From Luteimonas abyssi (GTDB taxonomy: Bacteria; Pseudomonadota; Gammaproteobacteria; Xanthomonadales; Xanthomonadaceae), in NCBI RefSeq assembly GCF_001482195.1, contig NZ_KQ759763.1, positions 3,161,601 through 3,225,600 of the forward strand: a stretch of 64,000 bases of DNA, given 5' to 3'. Positions 17,593 to 26,029 of this stretch are shown here, in pieces. Positions within the stretch are counted from its first letter, which is position 1. Each line of letters begins with the position of its first letter. The notes under the pieces are model-generated. The model searched no databases. It was not told where the DNA came from and saw only the letters and a program-made list of their open reading frames with translations. Position numbers and translations under genes: made by a program.

Positions 17593-18006
17593 TCAGCGTT
17601 GGGTGTCGTCGTCGGCACCGGACGCGGCCGCGTCGCGCTGCGCGCGGACCGCGTCGGTCCGCGTGGCCGGATCGAAGACGCGCTCGCCGTCGAACTCGAT
17701 CCACGCGACGTCCCCTTCCAGGCTGAACTGGCATTGCACGGTGGTGGCGTCGCGCGGCGGCCCGTGCGCGCCCGTCTCGGCAATGCGGACCTGATGCCAG
17801 GTCACCAGGTATCCATCGCCCCCCGGAGCGGCGGCGACGACGGGCTCCGGCAACGACAGGTCGCCGCCCCCCGCTTCATCCAGCACTTCGCCCACCATCC
17901 GCTCGCAGCGCGTCTGCGCATCGCGCTCGGACCAGCGTTCGGCCGAGCATCCCGCGAGTCCGATCGCGGCGACCATCGTGCAGATCCACATCGTATTCGT
18001 CGTCAT
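17593..18006 (-). CDS. Small exported lipoprotein of unknown function
   Basis: A 137-residue protein with a short signal (MTTNTMWICTMVAAIGLAGC), lipobox LAGC and acylated Cys at residue 20. The mature part has two more cysteines (ARCERM-like region QTRCERMVGE and TVQCQFSLEG) that could form a disulfide, and WIEFDGERVF near the end. No family was recognised. It follows the four-gene glycosyltransferase operon on the same strand after a 90-base gap and may be transcribed with it. Confidence 0.7.
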   Translation of the reverse strand: MTTNTMWICTMVAAIGLAGCSAERWSERDAQTRCERMVGEVLDEAGGGDLSLPEPVVAAAPGGDGYLVTWHQVRIAETGAHGPPRDATTVQCQFSLEGDVAWIEFDGERVFDPATRTDAVRAQRDAAASGADDDTQR

Positions 18007-18095
18007 CGAAGCTCTCCCGTGTGCGAGATGCACGTTAGCGCGGGGCATGTCGCCGGGCCGTGGCGATCCGTGCGGACCGGACGCGCGCCGGTGGA

Positions 18096-18785
18096 TCAGG
18101 ACGCCACGGCGACCGGCGGACCGAGCAGGCCGGCGACCTCCTCGAGCGCGGACAGGTAATCGGCGAATCCGCCCCGCGCACGCCCATCGCGACGGGAGCT
18201 GGTGATCACCCTCGGCTGTGGCAGCCGCGCGATCGTCATGCCCATGCGCTCCAGCGCGTCGACCAGGGCGACATCCTCGCCGCTCGCCAGCGGAGCGAAT
18301 CCGCCGCAGCGCCGGTAGGCATCGGCGGAGAGACCCAGGTTGGCGCCGTGGACGTGACGATGTCCGGTCAGCGCAGGATGCCGGCACTGGAAGGCCTCCA
18401 CGACGGCGGCCGGGCGATCCAGCCAGTCGTCCACCGCCACCATGCCGCAGAAGGCGTCCGCGCCGATGGCGACCTGGGCGACCAGCCAGTCCGCCGGCAC
18501 CCGGGTATCCCCATCCGTATTGGCCAACCAACGCGCGCCCAGCGCGATCGCGCATTCGGCGGCGGCGCCGCGTGCTGCGCCGACCGCGCCCGCGCGCAGT
18601 GTCACGACGTGCGCACCGTGCGCCCGGGCGATCTCGCCGGAGGCGTCGGTACACCGGTCCAGCGCGACCACGATCTCGACCCGCTCACCCTGCAACGCCG
18701 CGATCGCTGCGGACGTGCGGATCGATGCCAGACATGCATCGAGCAGACCCGCCTCGTTGTGGACCGGCACCAGCACCGCGATCAT
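18096..18785 (-). CDS. GT2 family glycosyltransferase
   Basis: A 229-residue cytoplasmic GT-A enzyme. It begins IAVLVPVHNEAG and has VALDRCTD and the metal-binding DGD (91-93, in LANTDGDTRVP), followed by the acceptor-side segment GEDVALVDAL. It is shorter than processive GT2 enzymes and lacks membrane helices, so it probably transfers a single sugar. Its ATG overlaps the methyltransferase stop (ATGA). It is last of a four-gene operon with acyl-CoA dehydrogenase-like, PIG-L and methyltransferase genes. The donor and acceptor are unknown. Confidence 0.9.
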   Translation of the reverse strand: MIAVLVPVHNEAGLLDACLASIRTSAAIAALQGERVEIVVALDRCTDASGEIARAHGAHVVTLRAGAVGAARGAAAECAIALGARWLANTDGDTRVPADWLVAQVAIGADAFCGMVAVDDWLDRPAAVVEAFQCRHPALTGHRHVHGANLGLSADAYRRCGGFAPLASGEDVALVDALERMGMTIARLPQPRVITSSRRDGRARGGFADYLSALEEVAGLLGPPVAVAS

Positions 18786-19396
18786 GCCGAGGCCTCCGCC
18801 GGCACCGGCACCAGACCTTCCGCCTGCGCGACCGACCGCCCGGGGCCCCAGGCGTCGAGCGCGATGTCGGCGTCGCGGTACGACAGCAGCGACGGCAGAC
18901 CGATCCGCGCGAAGGCGGCATGGATGCGGTCGGTTTCAAGGCGGCGGTCGTCGAACGGCCAGCGCCAGTGGCAGGCCACGAGCGTGCCGCCCTCCCGCAA
19001 CATGCCCGGCAGGCCGTCCACGAACCGGTCCAGCGCGCCGGCATCCAGGTAATAGGCCAGCTCGCTGACCACGATCAGGTCGAACGTGCCATCGGGCCAT
19101 ACGTCGGGCAGCGCCTGGCGCTCGACGCGCACGTGCCCGAATGCCGACAGGCGCTGGCTCGCGCGCTCGACGGCCGCGGCAGCGGCGTCGGTGGCGACCA
19201 CCGCCTCGCAGCGCTCGGCCAGCGCGGCGGTCAACGCGCCCACCGAGCACCCCGCCTCCCAGCAGCGCGAGAACCGCGCCTGCGGCAGGCTCGCCATCAG
19301 CAGGGCGCGCTTGCGCTGTTCGTACCAGCGGCGGGTGACGCCCCACGGATCGGGCTGCGCATGCAGCATTTCGAAATGGGCGCTCTGCACGCTCAT
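18782..19396 (-). CDS. SAM-dependent methyltransferase (NodS-like)
   Basis: A 204-residue class I methyltransferase. WEAGCSVGALTAAL (46-59) is the SAM motif I in the form typical of NodS-type N-methyltransferases. FDLIVVSELAYYLD and LREGGTLVACHWRWPFDD follow. NodS methylates a deacetylated glucosamine amine in rhizobial Nod factor synthesis. Here it sits directly after a PIG-L deacetylase, which would free such an amine, so deacetylation followed by N-methylation is a reasonable inference. The ATG overlaps the PIG-L stop as ATGA, and its own stop overlaps the GT2 start. Confidence 0.9.
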   Translation of the reverse strand: MSVQSAHFEMLHAQPDPWGVTRRWYEQRKRALLMASLPQARFSRCWEAGCSVGALTAALAERCEAVVATDAAAAAVERASQRLSAFGHVRVERQALPDVWPDGTFDLIVVSELAYYLDAGALDRFVDGLPGMLREGGTLVACHWRWPFDDRRLETDRIHAAFARIGLPSLLSYRDADIALDAWGPGRSVAQAEGLVPVPAEASA

Positions 19397-20190
19397 CGTA
19401 CGAAGACTTCGAAGGAGCGACGGAAACGCGCCAGCACGCGATCCGGCAGGATCGGCGCATCGACGTCGATGCCGCGGCCGGTCTGGCTGCGGAACGCGCG
19501 CATGGCCCACAGTTTCCGTGCCAGCAATCCGCGATCGAGATCCAGCCGGCCCATGCGCTCGCGCGGCATGTCGCGGCCGTCGGCGTGCGACCAGTGCCAA
19601 CCCCAGACGGGGAACTCAAGGCGGCGGCAGCCCGTGCAGGTCGTCGCTTCGGCCACCGCCGCAGCCGCGGCCTCGTGGTCGGGATGGCCGTCGCGCGCCC
19701 AGGTGGTCGCGATGAGGTCGTGCGGCTGCAGCAAGCGATGGATGCGGCCGACCAACGCGGCGCCCTCGTGCCGCAGCATGCCGTCGGGCAGGCGGAAATG
19801 CTCGACACCGCCGCTCTGCACCCCCAGCCGGTTCAGGGCGACATCGAGTTCCGCGCGGCGCATGCGCGCCAGCATGGCCGGTGGCAATGATGGTGCGTCG
19901 GGATAGCAGGCCTCGCCGTCGGTCAACGCCAGGATCCACACCGGCAATCCGAGCGCCGCGGCCGCGGCGATCAGGCCGCCGGCACCCAGCACTTCATCGT
20001 CGGGATGCGGCGCCACGACCACCAGCCGGCGGGCGTCGCCCAGCAACGTACGGATGTTCCAGCGCGGCAGCGCGTCCAGCCAACCGGCCGCGCGCCATTC
20101 GGCCTCGGACGTGCCGTGCCCGGCGATCCGGGGCGGGGGAGCCACGGGGTCCGCCGGCGTGGCGCGTGCCGTCGCGGTCACAGCTGCCAT
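19393..20190 (-). CDS. PIG-L family N-deacetylase
   Basis: A 265-residue zinc deacetylase. The metal-binding motif PHPDDE is at 61-66 and HPDH at 169-172. This is the LmbE/PIG-L signature for removing acetyl or acyl groups from N-acetylglucosamine-type amines. The Ala/Pro-rich first ~45 residues precede the domain. The ATG at 20190 lies 13 bases inside the upstream acyl-CoA dehydrogenase gene, so the pair is coupled. No signal peptide is seen, so it is cytoplasmic. Confidence 0.92.
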   Translation of the reverse strand: MAAVTATARATPADPVAPPPRIAGHGTSEAEWRAAGWLDALPRWNIRTLLGDARRLVVVAPHPDDEVLGAGGLIAAAAALGLPVWILALTDGEACYPDAPSLPPAMLARMRRAELDVALNRLGVQSGGVEHFRLPDGMLRHEGAALVGRIHRLLQPHDLIATTWARDGHPDHEAAAAAVAEATTCTGCRRLEFPVWGWHWSHADGRDMPRERMGRLDLDRGLLARKLWAMRAFRSQTGRGIDVDAPILPDRVLARFRRSFEVFVR

Positions 20191-21176
20191 GCGGACGCCT
20201 CCCCGGCGATCGCCTCGCCGATGGCCTGGAGATCGCGCTCGGCGTGGGTCTGGCGGACGAACACCGTCAGGTCCGCGCAACGTTGCGCGTGTTCGCGATC
20301 CAGGCACAGCGGCCCAGCGCCCAGCGCACGGCCGACGCGCTCCAGCGTGGTCGTGCAGGCCGCCTCCGCCGCCGCACGCACCTGCATCACCTCATGCCGA
20401 TGCGGATGCTCCGGCCGCGCGTCGACCGCGGCCGCGAGGGCGCGCAGTGCCTGCATGGCGGTCGACAGCGCGACATCGATCGCGCCCAGATGCGCGGCGG
20501 CATGCGCGTCGCGCGCGACGGCGGCATGCCGGCGCAGCCGCTCCGCCACGGCACCGGCCGCACCGAGCCAGCATGCGGCGATCCCGGCGCCACCGTGCCA
20601 GAAGCCTGGCCGTTCGAGATAGTCGCCAGGGCCACCGACCAGACGCGCAGGCGCAGCCTCGAACACCACTTCGCCGGAGCGGACGGCGCCCATGCCGATC
20701 GCCTGCCAGGCGCTGTCCTGACGCGAGATGCCGGAGACCGAAAGATCCACCGCTGCGAGACCGCGCCGGCCGTCCTCGAGCACGACGGTCAGCAGTGCGT
20801 GACTGACCAGATCCGCACCCGAGCACCAGGCTTTCCGACCGCGCAGCACGCCGTCGGTATGGTGGACCTGCGCATGTGGCGGCTCCGCCGCCCAGACCGC
20901 CCACAGTTCGCCGGGCCGCGGGCCGTCCGCATCCAGCTCCGCACAGATCGCCTGGGCGTCGTAATGCGCTTCCAGCACCTTGACGAGCGAAAGATCCCGG
21001 GCGGCGATCTGCGCCAGGGCGCGCCAGCGCTCCAGGGTCCGGCCGCCACCGGGACGCGGCAGCGTGGGCTGGGTGTGCAGCACGTCGCGCGCGTCGCGTG
21101 CCAGCGACGGCGCGAAGGGAGACGCGTCGTCGGCCCGGCGATCAGCGGACGGGGAGAGAGCGGACACGACCGGCAT
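20178..21176 (-). CDS. Acyl-CoA dehydrogenase-like flavoprotein
   Basis: A 332-residue protein with the acyl-CoA dehydrogenase middle and C-terminal domains: the flavin-side segment LRGRKAWCSGADLVSHALL, then DSAWQAIGMGAVRSGEV, and the helical C-terminus (LSTAMQALRALAAAVDARPE). It is about 50 residues shorter than classical enzymes, and the usual catalytic glutamate could not be placed. It may therefore be a dehydrogenase of a carrier-bound or unusual substrate, or an FMN monooxygenase relative. It is the first gene of the four-gene operon. No ribosome site was obvious before the ATG at 21176. Confidence 0.8.
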   Translation of the reverse strand: MPVVSALSPSADRRADDASPFAPSLARDARDVLHTQPTLPRPGGGRTLERWRALAQIAARDLSLVKVLEAHYDAQAICAELDADGPRPGELWAVWAAEPPHAQVHHTDGVLRGRKAWCSGADLVSHALLTVVLEDGRRGLAAVDLSVSGISRQDSAWQAIGMGAVRSGEVVFEAAPARLVGGPGDYLERPGFWHGGAGIAACWLGAAGAVAERLRRHAAVARDAHAAAHLGAIDVALSTAMQALRALAAAVDARPEHPHRHEVMQVRAAAEAACTTTLERVGRALGAGPLCLDREHAQRCADLTVFVRQTHAERDLQAIGEAIAGEASAWQL

Positions 21177-21574
21177 CGACGGACTCGACAGGCACCAAGG
21201 AAGGCGACCACACTAGGTAGCGCCGGGTGAGTGCTGCGAAAAAGAGCCTCCGGGCACGGACCCGCGCCATCCGCGCGCGTGCGCGGATCCCGCTCGATAT
21301 CTCTCCGCAGGTGGCCCGCCGACCGCGCCACGACGCGGTGATCGCCCACGTCGCACGCGCCCGTCCGGACACGGGATCGGTGCTTAACCGTTCATGCTTC
21401 GCATCGAGGACGTGCGGTGCGGCCGTGCACGCCTGGGACCCGCGCGACGGTTCATCCGTCAGTCCGCCCCCGCGCGTCGGCATTCGCCCTGGGTGTCGAA
21501 GCGGCCCGGACGGGCCACGAGCGATCAGCGAACCGACCCGACGCGTCCGGCGAGGAGCACGGCGACGGGCGCCG
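21177..21574. other. 398-base intergenic region
   Basis: No gene is convincing here. It lies between the acyl-CoA dehydrogenase start and the AraC regulator stop, both on the minus strand. It holds a perfect 8-base inverted repeat, ATCCGCGC-gcgt-GCGCGGAT (21270-21289), a possible hairpin about 95 bases upstream of the dehydrogenase ATG. A promoter for the four-gene operon is expected but no convincing -35/-10 pair was found. Confidence 0.6.
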
Positions 21575-22495
21575 TCACGATCGGGCGCTCGCGCCCGGGG
21601 ACACCCCGAAGGTGCGCCGGAACGCATGGGCGAAGGCGCTCTGCGAGGCGTAGCCGACCGTATCGGCCACGCGTTCGACGGTGGTGTCGCCGCGCATCAG
21701 CGCGGCGCGGGCCACGGTCAGCCGCCAGGTCCGCACGTAGGCCAGCGGCGACTGCCCCACACGCGCGGCGAAGGCTGCGGCGAAGGCCGCGCGCGACATG
21801 CCGGCCACGTCGGCCAGCGTCGCGACGGTCCAGGGGCGTGCGATGTCGCGGTGGATCGCATGCAGCGCGCGGCCCATCCGCGGGTCGGCCAGCGCGCCGA
21901 GCCACCCGGTCCCGTCCCGTGCCGCACCCGCGGCGTAGATCCGGATCGCCTCGACCAGCAGCACGTCGGCGAGCCGGTGGCCGACAACGTCGCCGCCCAG
22001 GGTCTCGCCGTCGCCCTCGCGCGCCATCAGCGCCAGCACCGCGGCGATCGCGCCCGACGCCGGTGCCGATCCGGACACGAGCATGAAATCCGGCAGCATC
22101 GCCAGCAGAAACGATGCGTTCGCACCGGAGAACGTCACCGAGCCCCCGACCCCCACCGTCTCCGAGCCGCCGACGCACACCGTGTCGCGGCCGGATGCCG
22201 CGAACATCGCGGCGCCGTCGGCGGGCGCCAGGCCCGGGTCGCTGGCCACGGTGTATGGCGTGCACCCGAGCACGCACACGTCGCCGGCGACCATCCGCTG
22301 CGGCGCACGCCCCGGCAGCAGCATCCACTGCGCGCCTTGCAGCAGCGCGACGAACTTCAGCCTGTCGACCGCGGGGAACGCGAACGCCCACGCGCCGCCG
22401 GCTTCCAGACGGGTCCGCCGCGTCACCCGCGCGCCGAGCACGTCGAGCACATCCGACAACGGGTCGGGACCTGGCGAAGACGATCGCGACGACAT
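21575..22495 (-). CDS. AraC family transcriptional regulator with N-terminal cupin
   Basis: A 306-residue regulator. The N-terminal ~190 residues form an AraC-binding cupin domain (WAFAFPAVDRLKFVALLQG). The C-terminal ~100 residues hold the two HTH motifs: TVATLADVAGMSRAAFAAAF and TVERVADTVGYASQSAFAHA, ending FRRTFGVSP. It is divergent from the adjacent SDR gene (79 bases between starts) and is likely its regulator. Such cupin-AraC/SDR pairs are common. A polythreonine/glycine loop (VCVGGSETVGVGGS) sits inside the cupin. Confidence 0.92.
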   Translation of the reverse strand: MSSRSSSPGPDPLSDVLDVLGARVTRRTRLEAGGAWAFAFPAVDRLKFVALLQGAQWMLLPGRAPQRMVAGDVCVLGCTPYTVASDPGLAPADGAAMFAASGRDTVCVGGSETVGVGGSVTFSGANASFLLAMLPDFMLVSGSAPASGAIAAVLALMAREGDGETLGGDVVGHRLADVLLVEAIRIYAAGAARDGTGWLGALADPRMGRALHAIHRDIARPWTVATLADVAGMSRAAFAAAFAARVGQSPLAYVRTWRLTVARAALMRGDTTVERVADTVGYASQSAFAHAFRRTFGVSPGASARS

Positions 22496-22573
22496 CGTAG
22501 ACCTGCGCGCATGGAGGGCCCCGCACTTGTCCCATATTTTTTCCGCGGACGAAACCACACCCGAGGAAACCAC

Positions 22574-23308
22574 ATGGGCATCGAAGGCAGCACCATCGTC
22601 ATCACCGGCGCGAGCAGCGGCATCGGCCGCGCCACCGCCGAACTGCTCGCCGCGCACGGCGCGTTCGTCGTGCTCGGCGCGCGACGCGAGGACGCGCTGC
22701 ACGCCGTGGTCGCCGGCATCGTCGCCGCCGGCGGCCGCGCCGCCTGCAAGGCCACCGACGTGCGTCGCCGCGACGAGGTGGAAGCGCTGGTGGCCTTCGC
22801 CGTCGCCGAGGGCGGCCGCCTCGACGCGATCATCAACAACGCCGGCATCGGCCCGATCTCGCGCTTCGACGCGCTGCAGGTCGACGACTGGGACGCGATG
22901 ATCGACGTCAACCTGCGCGGCACGCTGTACGGCATCGCCGCGGCGTTGCCGGTGTTCGCACGGCAGGCGCGTGGCCACGTGGTCAACGTCGTCTCCACCG
23001 CCGGCCTGCAGAACGTGCCGACCATGGGCGTATACGCCGCGACCAAGAACGCCGTGCGCACCGCCACCGAGATCCTGCGCCAGGAGGCCGGGCCGCACCT
23101 GCGCGTGACCGAGGTGTCGCCGGGCATGACCGCCACCCGTTTCGTCGACACCATCAGCGACGCATCGGCCAAGGCCATGATCGAGGATCAACTGGGCGAC
23201 ATCGCGATGCCGCCCGACGCGATCGCGCGCGGCATCCTCTACGCGCTGATGCAGCCGCCGGAGGTCGACGTCGGCAGCATCGTCATCCGGCCGACCGCGC
23301 AAGGCTGA
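22574..23308 (+). CDS. Short-chain dehydrogenase/reductase
   Basis: A 244-residue classical SDR that oxidises or reduces a carbonyl/hydroxyl with NAD(P)H. TGASSGIG (11-18) binds the cofactor, NNAG (88-91) follows, and the catalytic triad is S141, Y154 and K158 (YAATK). GAGG lies seven bases before the ATG. The gene is divergent from an AraC regulator, so inducible expression is likely. A cofactor preference for NADP(H) is suggested by GARRED after strand 2. The substrate is unknown. Confidence 0.93.
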   Translation: MGIEGSTIVITGASSGIGRATAELLAAHGAFVVLGARREDALHAVVAGIVAAGGRAACKATDVRRRDEVEALVAFAVAEGGRLDAIINNAGIGPISRFDALQVDDWDAMIDVNLRGTLYGIAAALPVFARQARGHVVNVVSTAGLQNVPTMGVYAATKNAVRTATEILRQEAGPHLRVTEVSPGMTATRFVDTISDASAKAMIEDQLGDIAMPPDAIARGILYALMQPPEVDVGSIVIRPTAQG

Positions 23309-23407
23309 CCGGCGCACTCTCGCAGCAGGATCGATCGGGGCGGCCGGCGCAGCATCGTCGTCGGCATCGGTACCGCCACGGCGTGGCCACAAGACGGACT
23401 GCGGCCT

Positions 23408-24301
23408 TCAGCGCGGCCCGTGCGAGAAGTTCTCGGACGCCTCGAAGCAGGCGATCAGCACTTCGGTCAGCACGCGCACCTTCTGCGAGGGGTGCTGGCC
23501 CGGTGGGCGGACCACGTACACGCCCGCTTCCGGTGGCGGGTAGCGGGTCATCACCGGCACCAGCGCGCCCGAGGCCACGTGCTCGTGGGTCAGGCCATCG
23601 GGTACCGCCGCGATGCCAAGGCCGGCCACCGCCGCGGCGACCAGCGCGGTGCCGTTGTCGGCCTTGAACCGGCCCTGCGGATGCACGGTGAGAATCTGGT
23701 CGCCGTCCATCAGCCGCCACGACTCGGTGCCCTGCATGAGGGCCTCGTGGCCCAACAGTTCCTCCGGCGTTTCCGGCGCGCCGTGGATACGGATGTACTC
23801 CGGACTGGCGACGAGGGAGCCGCGGATCGGGCCGACGCGCCGGGCCAGCAGATTGGAATCGCGCAGGGTGCCGACCCGGATCCCGCAATCGAAACCGTCG
23901 GCGATCAGGTCGACGAAGCGGTCGCTGTAGACGGTGTGGATGTGCAGCCTCGGGTGCGCGCGCGCCATCTCCGCCAGCACCGGCGCGAAGTGGGTCGGAC
24001 CGAACGACAGCGGCACCGCGATGCGCAGACGGCCGCGCAGCTCGCCGCTGGGCAGGATGGCGTCGATGGCCGCGTCGATCTCGGCGCAGGCGCGCGCGGC
24101 GTGCTCGCGGAAGGTGACCCCCGCCTCGGTGAGCGCAGCGCCGCGTGTATTGCGCGCGAGCAATTGCACACCCAGTGCCGCTTCCAGCCGGGCCAGGCGC
24201 CGGCTCACGATCGACTTGGAGATCCCGAGCCTGCGTGCGGCGGGCGACACGCCCCCGGCATCGGCCACCTCCACGAATGTCCGCAGTTCTTCGATGTCCA
24301 T
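23408..24301 (-). CDS. LysR family transcriptional regulator
   Basis: A 297-residue LTTR. The N-terminal winged HTH is MDIEELRTFVEVADAGGVSP, then ARRLGISKSIVSRRLARLE, followed by the substrate-binding domain (LRIAVPLSFGPTHFAPVL, DLIADGFDCGIRVG). AAGGGGAA sits nine bases before the ATG. It is divergent from the isochorismatase gene (204 bases between starts) and is probably its regulator, perhaps of the following MoaF, pirin and OsmC genes as well. Confidence 0.93.
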   Translation of the reverse strand: MDIEELRTFVEVADAGGVSPAARRLGISKSIVSRRLARLEAALGVQLLARNTRGAALTEAGVTFREHAARACAEIDAAIDAILPSGELRGRLRIAVPLSFGPTHFAPVLAEMARAHPRLHIHTVYSDRFVDLIADGFDCGIRVGTLRDSNLLARRVGPIRGSLVASPEYIRIHGAPETPEELLGHEALMQGTESWRLMDGDQILTVHPQGRFKADNGTALVAAAVAGLGIAAVPDGLTHEHVASGALVPVMTRYPPPEAGVYVVRPPGQHPSQKVRVLTEVLIACFEASENFSHGPR

Positions 24302-24505
24302 GCCGGCGTTCCCCTTCGCGCATCACAGCATCGCACATCCCGCAGGCGGCTCCGCGTTCCCGTTCCTGCGACACAGCTGGGCCCATGACGGCGCTACCGC
24401 GCCCCGTGGAGGAGTGACAAGGTTTCGTCCGGCAACGCGGCGCCTCCCGGCGTCCGCGCTTCGCTCCCCCACTTCCACCCATCACCTCCTACAAAGGACG
24501 GATTC

Positions 24506-25150
24506 ATGACCTTCCGTAACGGCCTCGACTCGCTGCTTCGCCCCGAGGACTCCGTGCTCGTGCTGATCGACCACCAGCCCTACCAGCTGGCCAACCTCAA
24601 CAGCCACGACCCGCAGATGGTGATCAACAACACCACCGCACTCGCCAAGGCGGCCAAGGCGTTCAACGTGCCGACGATCCTGACCAGCGTGCTCGAGGCC
24701 CGCGGCGGCAAGCTGTTCCCGACGATCACCGATGTGTTCCCGGGCCAGCAGGTGATCGACCGCACCCTGATCAACACCTGGGAAGACACGCCGACCGTCG
24801 ATGCCGTCAAGGCGACCGGCCGCAAGCAGCTGATCATCGCCGGACTGTGGACCGAGGTCTGCGTCGCCATGCCGGCGATCCAGGCGGCTGGCGAAGGCTG
24901 GGACGTGACCGTCGTCACCGACGCCTCGGGCGGCACCTCGCTCGAGGCGCATCAAGTCGCCATCCAGCGCATGATCGCCGCCGGCTGCAACCCCATGACC
25001 TGGCTGGCCGTGGCCGCCGAATGGCAGCGCGACTGGGCGCGCGACACCGCCGAAGCGCTCAACGATGCCATCGGGCCGCACACGGCCAGCGGCATCGCCT
25101 ACTTCTGGGAGCAGCAACTGCTCAACACGCCGGTGCCCGCGAAGGGCTGA
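24506..25150 (+). CDS. Isochorismatase family cysteine hydrolase (YcaC-like)
   Basis: A 214-residue cysteine hydrolase. D22 (LIDHQPYQ) and C119 (WTEVCVAM) are two of the three catalytic residues of the family. The C-terminal extension AYFWEQQLLNTP is typical of YcaC-type oligomeric members. The natural substrate of YcaC proteins is not settled. AAGGA lies eight bases before the ATG. The gene is divergent from the LysR regulator and first of a set of stress-type genes. A possible hairpin lies in the 107-base gap behind it. Confidence 0.9.
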   Translation: MTFRNGLDSLLRPEDSVLVLIDHQPYQLANLNSHDPQMVINNTTALAKAAKAFNVPTILTSVLEARGGKLFPTITDVFPGQQVIDRTLINTWEDTPTVDAVKATGRKQLIIAGLWTEVCVAMPAIQAAGEGWDVTVVTDASGGTSLEAHQVAIQRMIAAGCNPMTWLAVAAEWQRDWARDTAEALNDAIGPHTASGIAYFWEQQLLNTPVPAKG

Positions 25151-25209
25151 CCCGTCGATCCGGGCGGGGCCGGCGCCGCGCCGTCGCCCCGCGCCGGGAT
25201 CGGATCGCC

Positions 25210-25232
25210 GGCCCGTTCTCCGCGAACGGGCC
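25210..25232 (+). terminator. Hairpin between isochorismatase and MoaF-like genes
   Basis: GGCCCGTT (25210-25217), a 7-base loop and AACGGGCC (25225-25232) give a perfect 8-bp stem. No T-tract follows, so it is at best a weak terminator or an attenuating structure just ahead of the next gene's ribosome site. Confidence 0.35.
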
Positions 25233-25257
25233 GCCCTGCACCAGACGAGGTACTCGA

Positions 25258-25986
25258 ATGACGTTGTCGCATTTCCCCGTGGGTCAGGAGATGGATGTCA
25301 CCTATCCGGACTTCCAGGTCGGTCTGACCTTGCTGTCGACGCGGCAGCTGACCTTCGAAATCAAGGACGGCCCCTTCGCCCGCACCGAGACCGTGGACAT
25401 CCAGGTCGTGCCGCTCGGCAACGGCCTGTTCGCCATCAGCTGGCAGGAACGCGATGGCGCGACGGTCACCAACGTCCAGGACTACGATCGCGGCGTGGTG
25501 CATTCGTTCGCGACCCTGCCGGACGGGCAGTTCCTGCGGATGCTCGGGACGATCGCCGTCACCCGGCCCGCCGAACGCCGCATCGACGACCTCCCCCGAC
25601 GCAACAGGGCACTGGTGCTCGACGCGATGACCTCGCTGTTTCAGCGCCGCGACGCCTCGGCGGTCGAGCGCCTGTACGCGCCGGGCTACATCCAGCACAA
25701 CCCGGACATTCCCCAGGGTCGCGATGCATTGCGCGCGCTGGTCGCGGACCTGCCCGAGACGGTTCATTACGAGCCCGGACTGATCGTCGCTGAGGGCGCG
25801 TTCGTCGCCATCCACGGCCGCATCCGCGGCTGGGCGGAGACGCCTCAAGTGGTGGTCGATATGTTTCGGGTCGAGGATGGCCGGCTCGCCGAGCACTGGG
25901 ACGTGCTGCAGAACGAAGTGCCGGTCACCGCAGCCAAGGCGGGCATCGCGATGTTCGATCCCGACGAGGGCGTTCGCGCCCCTTGA
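25258..25986 (+). CDS. MoaF-like N-terminal domain fused to SnoaL-like (NTF2-fold) domain
   Basis: A 242-residue two-part protein. Residues 1 to ~105 resemble the MoaF calycin-like fold (MDVTYPDFQVGLTLLS, TVTNVQDYDRGVVHSF). Residues ~120-235 resemble SnoaL-like polyketide cyclase or ester-cyclase proteins (LYAPGYIQHNPDIPQGRDAL, FVAIHGRIRG, VVVDMFRVEDGRLAEHWDVL). The second half has the usual HN and EHWD ligand positions. CGAGG lies seven bases before the ATG. The function of the fusion is unknown; a role in handling a small reactive or aromatic compound with the pirin and isochorismatase neighbours is inference. Confidence 0.8.
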   Translation: MTLSHFPVGQEMDVTYPDFQVGLTLLSTRQLTFEIKDGPFARTETVDIQVVPLGNGLFAISWQERDGATVTNVQDYDRGVVHSFATLPDGQFLRMLGTIAVTRPAERRIDDLPRRNRALVLDAMTSLFQRRDASAVERLYAPGYIQHNPDIPQGRDALRALVADLPETVHYEPGLIVAEGAFVAIHGRIRGWAETPQVVVDMFRVEDGRLAEHWDVLQNEVPVTAAKAGIAMFDPDEGVRAP

Positions 25987-26029
25987 TCCCGACCCCGCAT
26001 CGATGGATGCGGCATGGAGCACACCCACC

